Shown: positions 34,710 to 44,547 of the stretch, one piece after another
Layout: every line of letters begins with the position of its first letter
Numbering within the stretch: position 1 is the stretch's first letter
Assembly: GCA_022432975.1 (NCBI GenBank)
Contig: CM039509.1
Location: forward strand, 18,365,760-18,429,759
Origin: Begonia masoniana
Lineage: Eukaryota > Streptophyta > Magnoliopsida > Cucurbitales > Begoniaceae
Reading direction: 5' to 3'
DNA: 64,000 nt
Position numbers and translations under genes: made by a program
The notes under the pieces: model-generated
Seen by the model: only the letters and a program-made list of their open reading frames with translations
Databases searched by the model: none
Told to the model about the DNA's origin: nothing

Positions 34710-35880
34710 GAAATTTTCTTTAGTTAGGAATTTCGTAAATATTCAAAAATTTATGTTTAAGCTCGGTTTTAACAAAGGATGCTATGAATTGATTTAGGTG
34801 ACCAAGCTCGAGACGAGGAGCTCAGTGTGCACGGGACGAGAGGTAAGTTTTCATGACTTACTATGACCGATTGGCCTACACCATATGTCAGAATTTGTGT
34901 TAAGGATTGTTGGTGCTTGGTTTGTTTAATTGTTTTGATTGGGTAGTTTAAGTTTGGTTGTTTTTATAGGTTAAGTATTGTTATGTTTTGATGGTATTGG
35001 TAGCGTTTTGATGGTATTCACGTTATATATGTTATATTGTGCATATTGAACTGTTCACGCATCATGGTTTTCAAAACGTCATGAAAAACGAATTTACGAA
35101 TGGATTTCAAAGAGAAAGAATTGCATGCATGAAATGACAAGTAAAGTATCATAGTAAACAACACATGGTATGGGGTTATCGGAGATGAGGTTCAGACCTG
35201 GCGTTCCGTGGAGAGCGGGTTTTTCTCCCTTCAGATGGTGTGGGCTGTCTAACGGCTTGACGTGCCCTATCTATCTGTCGAGCGTTTCCGATAACCATAG
35301 ACTGACACGTACTGATATATGAAATGACATGGACGGTTTTCATAGCATTGAGTGTACATGATCATGCGTAAGCAATTACATAGAACTTACTGAGATTTTA
35401 TCTCATAGATGTCTTTATGGTGTAGGCGATATAGAGCAAGGTGAGGAGGATTTCCCTCCCTCAGACGAGCCTGCAGCTTGAAGGAGGATGCTCGGGGAGC
35501 TGTTGGCGTAGTCGATGCACACTTGACCCGTGGGAGCATAGGTTAAATATTTTGGGTTATTTTGGGTTGAAATGGGCTGATGGGTGATATTATTTGATGA
35601 AATGTATAGAAAAACATATTAGGATGCTTGGTATTTGGATGATGGAGGAATTGATATATTTTGATGTATTTTGATGATTGTGGATAGCTTCCGCTATATA
35701 CGGATGGTCGTTGATGAAATAGATAGGATGTTAATTGTTTTGATATGGATTCGGATGAATATTGATGGATGTGATGTTTTGGTGAAAAAGAATGAATTTT
35801 TGATTGAGTTTGAATGTTTTTAAAGTAGGTGGAGGTTTTAAGTTAAAACGGATGTTTCGTGTCGGGAATTGATGGTTTTA

Positions 35881-37102
35881 TGATATAGCCCTAACCTACA
35901 AGAAAACGTTTAGAGCTTAGAGGGGATCGTTAGCTCCTCGGATTGGCAAGAAATGGCCGAGAAGAACACAAATTGCAAGATGAACTTGAATGACCAAATG
36001 TGCTTAGATGAAAACGAAACTTTATATGATGTTAGTGGAGTGAGTGAGGTGTGTGATAGTGGAAGGCGTGGTCCTGATTCATTGAGATGGAAAAGATATG
36101 CAAAACTTCAAGAAATCGGCTAATAGGTAATATTTTGAAGCCTTTGGCAATAGTTGCTTCCAAGGAAGACAACTCGACTCTTGAACACGGTTTGAGGCCA
36201 CTTCTTGCTGTTTTCCACTCCCAAGGAGATGGAGAAGAAGATGGCTATATAACCCTTGCAAGCTACCAAGCAAGAAGGGAGTGGTGGGGGCGCAACCCCT
36301 CGGTTTTGTGCAAACCGAGCAAACCTTGTTGGTTTCTTCAAACTCCTTCAACCATGGAAGGGAAATCCGTGCATGCTCCTTAAAATCAGTCCAAAAAACT
36401 TACAATCATCAATTACCATGCTTTTATAGACCTATGGATGGCTTGGATGTGATTCAAAATGTGGTCTTCAAAATGGTGTAACCGTTGGATCTTGAAGATA
36501 GCTTAGATGGCCGAGATGAGTTTGGTTTTCTTGATCCAATGGTTGTGTGATAACCATGTCATCAATCCTTGGCCTTGTGTTGATTGGAGAACCTCTAAGA
36601 ATCCCTCAAGTGGCAGCCCATGGTTTGGATAAAGGGTAGTTGTCCCCTCCACTCAAGGTTGGGCCAAAATGGATATCTTTTCCTTAAGGCCCATTCCTCC
36701 TCTTCCATGCACTCCATGCACTTGCTTTGAACCACTTCCATTCCATCATCTAACTTATCATTCATCTAACCCTAAATGCCTAATATGCATGCTTATAATA
36801 AAGTTTAACAAGAAGGCCAATGTTTGCCTCAAAATAAGTTTGAAATAAAAGGTTACAATTAAGGCTCGGGAAGACAAATTCCCATGTGAGCAAATTGGTC
36901 TCCTTGCTTGAATTTCCAAGTGATTAAGTGTGTTGGTTGGTCCACATCCGTAGCTTTGGATTCCCACTTCAAGTCTCCCAAGGTGTTCTCCAAGCCTCCA
37001 CACAATCCATTACCTGCAAAAGAGACAAGAGTGTAAGTGCATAAATTAGATAAATTATGACCTTGGGTTTGAGACCGTGTAATGGGCCTATGGGGCACAT
37101 CA
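35881..37102 (+). mobile_element. Solo LTR (1222 bp) inside D's 3' LTR
   Basis: Absent from D's other LTR, which reads GATGGATTTAGG at this point. It starts TGATATAGCCC, ends GCACATCA (TG...CA), and is flanked by TTTTA on both sides (35876-35880 and 37103-37107). A TATA-like CTATATAACC lies at about 36243 and AATAAA near 36779, consistent with a plus-oriented LTR promoter and poly(A) region. There is no coding sequence. Superfamily unknown. A small non-autonomous element is the alternative. Confidence 0.75.
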
Positions 37103-37322
37103 TTTTAGGTAGGGTGTTCGTTTTTTGGATGAGTAATTTAGTTGGATTATTGATGGATATTTCGATGATAAAATTTGAAGTGTGTATTAGGTGAAAATTT
37201 GAAGAAAAACTGCAAAGTGATAGAAAAAGGGGCAAGAGGGCGCGGGTGGCGCACTGGCCGGGAGCTGGAGGTGCGCTGGCTGTGTGTGGGAGCGCGTAGG
37301 ATGCGCGCTAGGTGCGCTGCCC

Positions 37323-37485
37323 GCCCGATCGATCGTGCCCGAGGGGCGATCGATCGGCGCTTATGGATGTTTTTAGTCGGGAATCCAGAGCGGGCCCGAT
37401 CGATCGGCGTTTAAGATTGTTTTTGGTCGGGAATCTAGAGCAGGCCCCATCGATCGGCCTTTGGGCCCGATCGATCGGCTTTACA
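37323..37485. repeat. GATCGATC module, D 3' LTR
   Basis: Same palindromes as 28660-28815, with the adjoining GC-rich block shorter than in the 5' copy. Confidence 0.85.
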
Positions 37486-37907
37486 CTTGATCCCAACATG
37501 ATTTTTTTCAAAAATTGACTTTTCAAAACACGTTTTAACCCGACCTTTTTCGATACTTTTAAAGGTATTTTACGAGCGATTCCCAAGTATTTTAAAGGAA
37601 TTTAAGTACGCAAAAAGCGAGTCAACATTCTTCCGAAAAATTGTTTTAACCTCATTTTAGTGATGTAAACGTCAGCGAACTTTAAGGTTAGGTTAGAGCC
37701 CAAATGTCTAGACATGAATTTAAAGCCCGAGTCTGTTCTCTAATGATTAAACGAATGAAAAAAAAAAGGAAACGAAAAATGCAATGAAAGAAAAGAAAAG
37801 AAAAAAAAATATTTAAGTGAGAACGGGTGAGGGTAACACACATGTATGTATGTATGCACGCACGGCACAGGTCGTGGTGGCACCGACGTGGAGTCAGGGT
37901 TGTCACA

Positions 37908-38080
37908 CGACGGCCTTGCTCTTGAGGCAGAATGTTAGAGTACGTACGGTTTAGTTCAGTTAGATCCTTTATTTTAGTTATTTGTTCTTTTCTTTTTCCT
38001 ATGCTCATCATGAGCTCTATTGTATATACATGTAAACTTAGTTTTTGATAATACAGAAAATTCAGAAGAAATCATAAACA

Positions 38081-38114
<34 letters not shown>

Positions 38115-38181
38115 TCTCTTTCTCTCTCTCTCTCTCCTGCCATTCTTCTCATCTCCTTCATTCTCTTCTTCTTCTCCTTCA
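37908..38181 (+). repeat. Copia pol terminus and 3' LTR
   Basis: GAC GGC CTT GCT CTT GAG GCA GAA TGT TAG reads DGLALEAEC then stop, a copia-type ORF end that overlaps the LTR start TGTTAGAG at 37933. This is probably the tail of the copia element interrupted at 26760. The LTR candidate runs to CTTCA at 38181 (about 250 bp), with an AT-rich poly(A) region and a CT microsatellite. Confidence 0.6.
38082..38136. repeat. (CT)n microsatellite
   Basis: Nearly pure TCTCTC run of about 55 bp in the copia LTR. Confidence 0.95.
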
Positions 38182-38185
38182 TTAC

Positions 38186-39136
38186 GTTAATCCAACTGAG
38201 AGCATCTATTCTTCATTGTCCTTGTCTAGGATTACTGACCTGCGAAGCAAGCTTCACGGTATTTATAAAAATGGTCTATCTACTACTGAGTACATTCAAA
38301 AAATTGTCTCAATCTATAACTCGCTTGTTGTCATTGGGGAGCCAGTCTCTGCCAAAAGATTAACTCATTCACTCTGTTTGACGAACTTGGAAGTGAGTAT
38401 AACTCCTTCGTTGCTTCTATTACCAGTCGAAGAGATATACCTTCTTTTGAGGAGGTCCAAAGCTTATGGCTTAGCTTTGAGTTTTGCCTCAATCAATAGA
38501 ACTTGGTTACTCAGATTAGCTCCCTTCAAGCCAACATTGCTTCTCTGAATCTCCAATCGCCAGGATGCCTTGTGTTTGCTTCTTCTCTGCCTGTTATGTT
38601 TTTCTCTCCTCTCAACATCCTCATCAAGGCATTATTGGGAGGCCCTATGTTCAACAACATTACAGACCCAATCGGCCAAACCAAAACAAGCTCAAATGTC
38701 AAATTTGCTTCAAGCTAGGGCACATAGCTGCTATTTGCTACCACATAACCAACATGGCTTTCAAACCTCCTCCACCTCGTAGTTTCAACACCATGGTTGC
38801 TACCATCCCTACTCCTTCAGTTGCTACTCCAATAATGAATACAGATGTTTCCTGGTATTTTGATTCAAGTGCAACAAATCATTTCACCTCTAATATTGAT
38901 ATGGTACATCAGCCTTCTCCTTATGATGGTAATGAGCAAGTTATGGTCGGCAACGGTAAGTGTATTCTTACAAAGCATGTTGGTCATGTGACTATGTCCT
39001 CCTCTCCCCGTCCTCTTTTGCTTTCAAATGTTCTTCACACTCCTTCGGTTTCTAATAATCTTGTTATCAGTCACAAATTTTGTGTTGATAACAATGTCTT
39101 ATTGAATTTCACTGTTGTGAAAAATAGTTCGCAAGT
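38186..39136 (+). pseudogene. Copia gag and protease fragment
   Basis: It begins mid-gag (PTESIYSSLSLSRITDLRSK, TTEYIQKIVSIYNSL, IGEPVSAKRL), continues SITSRRDIPSFEEVQSLWLS after a frameshift, then TAG, then a CCHC knuckle CQICFKLGHIAAIC. The protease reads WYFDSSATNHFTSN (DSGA changed to DSSA) and VSNNLVISHKFCVDNN. The gag N-terminus and PBS are missing, because the sequence abuts the copia LTR at 38181. It ends where the Tat-like LTR begins. Confidence 0.87.
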
Positions 39137-40009
39137 GTACATGTAACACCCGAGAAATTTCCTATATCATGCGTTGCCTTAGGTTAGAAATGTATATGTG
39201 TATTGGAAAGGGTTTAGAATGGATTGAATGTAAAGAAGAAAGGAGGTTGAATATTCAAACTTCAAAGGAGTTTGAAAAGTCAAAAATGCATTAACCAATA
39301 GGAGTGAAGTATAAAGTTAAAAAAAAGTGGTGATTAAAGTGGTGAGTTTAATGTGGTATTGGCGTTGGATTTTAATGGATGAGGGAGGGTTAGATTTTAA
39401 ATTTTAAAGAATGTTGAGGAGGGAAATTAAAAGTAAAAGAAGATGTTGGTTTAAGTAGGGTTTTCTATTTCTTCTTCTTCTCCATTGATGCTCTCTCCCT
39501 CTCCTCCATAGCCGGCACTTCCCCTCCCTTTTTCTTCAATTTTCTCAAGTGATTTCAAGGTAATTTCTCATGGGTTTTGGTTTTTGTGCTATGAGATGAA
39601 GTTTGGAAGAGTTTTTAGGGTGTTTTAGAAGGTTTTGGTGAGGGTTTGAAAACCCTAAAAGGAGGAGTCCGAAAAATTGAGTTCTCCTTGGGGGTTTTCT
39701 TCCTCTTTTGCTTACTTAAGCCTTAGATATGTTAGTTTAGGTTGTTGGAGTGATTAGATTATGGATTGGAAATTATTTACACAAAATCGGGTTTTATGCA
39801 AAATGACGCCGATTCTGTTGGGGGATTTTCAGACTGGCCAAGTGTTTTGTTTAGTCAATTTAAGCATATTAGTGGATAGTAGACGTGTAGAGGTTTCCGA
39901 ATTGGGGTGGCACGTCGAAATCCGTTGAGAAACGAGGGAGTTATGACCGTTTGAAGTTTGACGGTCAAAATTGTACAAAAATCGGGTTTTTGGGTTTTAA
40001 TATTGAAAT

Positions 40010-40924
40010 GTGTTTAGGTGTTGGTTAGTTTTAGGTTTAAGAAGCTGTAGATTTTATTCATGGTTTATCAAGCTAAATTTTGTTATTTTAGGTCGTCGGA
40101 CGAGTGATTTGACCGGTAGAAGTGTGCAAGCAGAAGCCGAGCGTTCATGTAAGTATTGGGTGTTATCCTTTTGCCTTCGGGCCTACACCACAGGACGGTA
40201 GGGTTTATTTGTTATTGCTTTACTTCGTGTATGTTGAGTTATTGTTTTGCTTAGTGTTATGTTGCATTGTTTGCCGTGTGGTGTTGTGTTGTCATGTTGG
40301 GTTGTGTCGTGTTGTTGAGTGCGTTGTGTGTTGTGTTGCGTTGTTTGGTGTGGTAGTCGGTTAAAGACTAAGGCCCTTCGGGGCAGGCAACTAAGGCACT
40401 TCGGTGCAGGCAACTATGGCACTTCGGTGCGGGCAACTAAGGTACTTCGGTGCGGGCAACTAAGGCACTTTGGTGCGGCCAACTAAGGCACTTCGGGGCG
40501 GGCAACTAAGCACTTCGGGGTGGGCAACTAAGGCACTTCTTCGGTGCTGGCAACTAAGGCACTTCGGGGCAGGCAACTAAGGCCCTTTGGGGCGGGCAAC
40601 TAAGGCACTTCGGTGCGGGCAACTAAGGCACTTCGGTGCAGGCAACTAAGGCCCTTCGGGGTAGGCAACTAAGGCACTTCGGTGCAGGCAACTAAGGCAC
40701 CTTTCGGTGTGGGCAACTAAGGCATCCTTTCAGGTGCAGGCAATTAGAATTGTTTGGTCGTGTTGTCATGTTAGGTTGAGTCAGTTTGTTGAGTTGCATT
40801 GGGTGGTGTTGTGTTGTTGTGTTGAGTTGTCGTGTTGAGTGGTGTTGTGTTGTTGTGTTAGGGTAGGGTGGTGTGTGCATTGTTCTTGTTTATAATTGTT
40901 ATCCCTACTTGCTAAGCGTAAGCT

Positions 40925-40958
<34 letters not shown>

Positions 40959-41016
40959 CTGTGGTGTAGGTGACGGAGCGTTCTCAGGTGAGCTTGATAG
41001 CAAGGATCAGGATTAG
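40010..41016 (+). CDS. Candidate spliced micropeptide in alpha2 (two exons)
   Basis: An ATG at 40010 (MFRCWLVLGLRSC) is open to the donor at 40148/40149, passing through RRTSDLTGRSVQAEAERS. After the acceptor at 40969/40970 the frame resumes as GT GAC GGA GCG... to TAG at 41014-41016, adding DGAFSGELDSKDQD. The total is about 61 residues. The last exon resembles alpha3's (DEFYTGEVDETAQD) and carries the GE motif of the other families. The N-terminal part lies in the first predicted intron, so the true start is unsure. Confidence 0.33.
40366..40745. repeat. 23-bp tandem repeat, about 16 copies (alpha2)
   Basis: Units GGCAACTAAGGCACTTCGGTG plus CG, with small indels, entirely inside the predicted second intron. 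Confidence 0.93.
40927..40957. repeat. (TG)n microsatellite
   Basis: Uninterrupted TG run of about 30 bp between the stem and the acceptor box of alpha2. Confidence 0.95.
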
Positions 41017-41562
41017 GGGCAGTCGGGGATACACGGAGCTCGTCGGTGCAGGTTAGTTGTCTGGGCGCCTCGGCCAAAGTCTTCGGAGCTGTGGGGTTGG
41101 TGTTCGGCAAATGGGGTATTTAGTGGTTTGTAGTTGATATTGTGAGACTAGGTGATTGGTTTGGTGAGATTTTGGTTTGTAGTTGGGATTGTGGGATTTT
41201 GTGATCGGTTCGTGAGAGTTATTTAGTGTAAATGGTTGTGGATTTGTTCTGGTGTAAACTGGGTTGAGTCGTGGTTTTAAGTATTTGTTTTTTTAGGTTT
41301 TTGGGTTTAGAATTATTTAGCCGTTATATTGTCGGTTTTGATTTTAAAACAAATGACGTCGGGTCACGTTATTTATTTTTGTTAATATTCGTTTTAAGTC
41401 GGTTTTACGAGATTTTTACGGGAGTTGAAGATTTGGGAGTCGGGGAGGTATGGTTAAAGTTTTGTGATTTTTGGAGTTGTTCGGGGTGGAGAAATGTGAA
41501 GAAAAGTGAGGGAAGGTCAAATTGGGCATTTTTGAGCGTTTTGGGTGGGAAAAACCCGAGCC

Positions 41563-41790
41563 GGCCCGATCGATCGGGCCCGGGGCGCGATCGATCGAGG
41601 TCGAGGTGTTTTTGGGTGAAAATAGCCCGAGCAGGCCCGATCGATCTGGCAAAAAGCACGATCGATTGCGGCTGGGCACGCTCGGGGCTTGCCCAGCGCG
41701 CGCGGCGCGTATAGCGCGCGCGGCGCGCGCAGCGTGCGCATGCGCGCTGCCCGGGCGCGCGCGGCGCCCAGCGCTGCGCCCAGCGGCCCT
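41563..41790. repeat. GATCGATC module and GCGCGC block, alpha2
   Basis: GATCGATCG palindromes (41563-41675) are followed by about 100 bp of nearly pure G/C with alternating GCGCGC runs (41690-41790), rich in CpG. Confidence 0.88.
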
Positions 41791-42024
41791 TTGAGGCCAA
41801 AATCTGTTTTTTTTCGAATTTTTCCCGATTCCACCAATGTTTTGACCCGACATTTTCCGACGTATTTTAAACGTATTTTGGGCCCGTTTTCCAATAAATT
41901 TTGAGGGTTCGAAAAACCCAAAAACGAGTTGTAAAATTTACGAAAACTATTTTAAACGATGTTTTAAACGCGGGTTTGATTCGCAAACGTAGCGTTCCTT
42001 GCCGGGTGGGTTCGGGGCGTTACA

Positions 42025-43424
42025 GTACAAGTCACAACAAGTAATAAAGTGATAAATAGAGTGTTAAACCCACAAAGACTTGTTAATTAATAATCAAATT
42101 TATTAATCTTAATTCTAAATTGAACATATGTTTTCAGGTTTCAAGAATTGAAATTAAATTAAATAACTAAAACAATTAAAATAAACTAATGTAAAATATC
42201 GAAACAAATAAAATGAGATTAAATCTAATTAATAAAAGCCTAGGTACTGCGATTTCACCAAAATAATATTTATTTCAGTCTTTCGTAATTAAATTCATAA
42301 ATATTCTTCCTATGTTGCTGATCGATTTCGCTAAATTCTAATATAATCTCTCTCGAGTATTGCATAGGTTATTTGATTAATGGGTCATCACTTCTCAATT
42401 TCAAATCCTACATTAATCAAATACAAATAAATCAAGAAATCATAATGATCACATTAATACCTTAACTATCTCTAGCCTACGCATATTTATGACATTAATT
42501 TCAGTGCTCGGTTGTTTATTACCTCTCAATCTCAAAACACCCCAAAAATCAAGTAAAGATTGGCCAGAAATTTACAGGCTTTAAGAACAGAAATTAAATG
42601 CGTCAACACTATTGGAAGAAATACTTATAGAATATAATTAAACAAAGAAACAAAAAATAAATATCGTCTTGCTACATCGTAGCCCTAGAATAAAAACTTA
42701 GTTCATGCTAAAAGAGAAGAAAACACAAATAATAATGATGTTCATGAGTAAAAATCGAAGGAAAAGAGAAAACTATGCTGATGTCTCTGAGAAATCTCCT
42801 CGCCACTCTTGAAAAGTTCTCTCACAATCCTTCGTCTCCAGAATACGTGATAATCCCCTTGAAAATGCCTCTGCTTTAGGTTTTATTTCTTCTCTTCAGC
42901 CGATCAATGGCTGAGATTAGATCTTTCCTTAGATTAACAGTTTAGATTAGAAGAAGTAAACTTTCCAAATTTGTAGCCGATCGATCACAGGAATTGGCCG
43001 ATCGATCGCAGGTAGTGTGGCGATCAATCGGCACCTTCTTTGCGTCAATTCTCATTCTTTTCAGCCGATCGATCGCAGGAATAAGCGATCGATCGGCACC
43101 TTCTCTGTTTTGTGCATAATTCTTCTCAACAATTCTTCTGTTCAGCCGATCGATCGACTGAAATGAGCGATTGATCGGCGCCTTCTTTGTTTTCTTTTCT
43201 CTAATTTTTATATTCTTCTCAGGCGATCGATCGCCTCCTTTTCTGCCAATTTTTGCCGTTTCTTTCTTTTCTTCCTTCTCTTCTTCTTTTCTTTCCTCTT
43301 CCTGTTTTAAATAAATTGTCTGCATACTTACACAAAATACATCAAATTCCTTCAAACACTTGAGAAAAACTTATCAAATCAAGTATAAAAAGTATAAATA
43401 AGTGTGTAAATTACACACTTATCA
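42025..43424 (-). repeat. 3' LTR of a Tat/Athila-like element
   Basis: On the minus strand it starts TGATAAGTGTG at 43424 and ends GACTTGTACA. Its last bases (TGTACA on plus) lie at 39137-39142, left of the alpha2 insertion. A PPT abuts it at 43425. AT-rich, about 1.4 kb. GATCGATC palindromes occur at 42972-43240. Confidence 0.7.
42972..43240. repeat. GATCGATC module in the Tat/Athila-like LTR
   Basis: At least six GCCGATCGATCG-type palindromes separated by GCACCTTCTTTG-type spacers. Confidence 0.85.
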
Positions 43425-43437
43425 CACCCCCAAACTT
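43425..43437 (-). other. Polypurine tract of the Tat/Athila-like element
   Basis: The minus strand reads AAGTTTGGGGGTG directly before the LTR start. This form is typical of Tat/Athila elements. The same core recurs at 44009-44021 and 47508-47520. Confidence 0.75.
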
Positions 43438-44547
43438 GAATGAAAGCTTGTCCTCAAGCGAACAAAATGAAGCTAGTCAACACAAAGATATAATCTTATT
43501 CATATTTAATATGCTCAACATAATACAATGGTAAAACAATCTTAATCAAGGTTTTTGGTAATTTGTCTCAGCTTGAAAAATTCATACTAAAAACACCAAG
43601 TTTAGCACTTTGCAGAAGAAACAACTCATATTAGCGCATTGACAGTAGCTTGCATAGAAATCTTCGTGTGTGTGTGTTTTTCATTCTTATTTTCTCCTAA
43701 TTGTTGGTTCAACTAATGTAGCTACAGGTAAGGGATGTATCCTCATTTCACTCGGGAATCACTCCATTCACTCTAATCATTCACCAGCTTTGCCCACTAT
43801 CCAACTAATAGCAATTATCCATTAACCAAATTAAAAGTCGATAGGTCTTTAAAAGCTTGTAATGTAAGGTGAGGTTAAAAAGGTAGGAATTTTAGGGATA
43901 CAAACGTATAATCAGAGCACACCTCATCCGTCCTTATCTCTCCCACTGAATATTTTCTGCTCAGTATTCGCTCACTCATTTAACTCGCTCAAGCTTTTCT
44001 TTGATCTCTCACCCCCAAACTTATTGTATTCAATATCATTCAGATAAACTCCTTTGTTATAAATACAGAGTAGAATAAATACAACAAACTTGAAAATAAA
44101 ACTAAACTTTTTTTTTTAACAACTTTAACTAACAATAACAAGACTTACAACGCAAAAATAAATTAACAGATGACAAAGGAGTTTATATTCATCCTCACCA
44201 CTACATTCTCCTACTCTCCTTCAAATATATCAATAAACCCCGTGCTCTTTAGAAAAGGTAGAAAAATATATATGTGGCTAAGGTCAAATAGGTACAATTG
44301 AACGGTAAATAATAGGCTCAAAAGGGTGACTATGAGTGTCATTAGATGACACATAATGGTGAGCTAAGAAGGTTCAAACAGTTCAATGATGGCCTAAGTC
44401 ATTCTCTTGTGAAAACTTCAAATTGCATTCGCGAATATCAGGCAAAACTAAGAAGGATTTTCCTCACAATGTCCTCGTATCAATGCACTTGACTGGAGTT
44501 ACACTCCCTTACCGTGTTTAGTCTCGTTCACTCCTGTACAGTGTTTG
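43438..44547 (-). other. Tat/Athila-like 3' untranslated region, first part
   Basis: AT-rich sequence with no sustained reading frame, containing a second AAGTTTGGGGGTG core (minus) at 44009-44021. Interrupted at 44547 by alpha3 with TSD GTTTG. Confidence 0.55.

Larger units (their letters stand above)
27974..37907 (+). mobile_element. Element D: Tekay-like chromovirus, plus strand
   Basis: Truncated 5' LTR 27974-29235, PBS 29241-29251, gag-pol 29397-33853, PPT 33878-33892, 3' LTR 33893-37907. The 3' LTR contains a 1.2-kb insertion. The 5' LTR lacks its first 1.5 kb and is fused to a foreign LTR, so no target duplication can be read. It lies inside the copia element whose 3' tail follows at 37908. 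Confidence 0.9.
33893..37907 (+). repeat. 3' LTR of element D
   Basis: TGTAACACCC ... TTGTCACA, 2.8 kb without the insertion at 35881. A TATA-like TTTTAAATAGGG (about 34272) precedes a CT-rich start region. Predicted landmarks are donor 1 CTAG|GTGAGT at 34436/34437, acceptor 1 TTTAG|GTGACC at 34797/34798, small exon 34798-34842 (45 nt), donor 2 GAG|GTAAGTT at 34842/34843, stem TGAGA..TCTCA 35391-35405, and acceptor box GGTGTAG|GCGAT at 35425/35426. The frame after the box reads DIEQGEEDFPPSDEPAA then stop. Confidence 0.88.
39143..42024 (+). mobile_element. Solo LTR alpha2
   Basis: TGTAACACCCG ... GGGGCGTTACA, 2882 bp, with a perfect TSD GTACA (39138-39142 and 42025-42029). It has no internal region. 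Predicted landmarks are donor 1 TTCAAG|GTAATT near 39559, acceptor 1 TTTTAG|G at 40091/40092, small exon 40092-40148 (57 nt), donor 2 CAT|GTAAGT at 40148/40149, stem TAAGC..GCTTA 40913-40926, and acceptor GGTGTAG|GTGAC at 40969/40970. Confidence 0.95.

Noticed and set aside
35887..36780. Captured host gene fragment in D's 3' LTR
   Set aside because: Ends TG...CA, a 5-bp TSD and absence from the other LTR fit a solo LTR better. No conserved reading frame is seen.
38082..38136. Telomere-like or promoter GAGA element
   Set aside because: A plain CT microsatellite within a copia LTR. No telomeric unit is present.
41271..41921. Several ORFs of 90-147 codons on both strands rich in R, A and P
   Set aside because: They lie in the GC-rich, palindrome-rich end of alpha2, where stops are rare in every frame.
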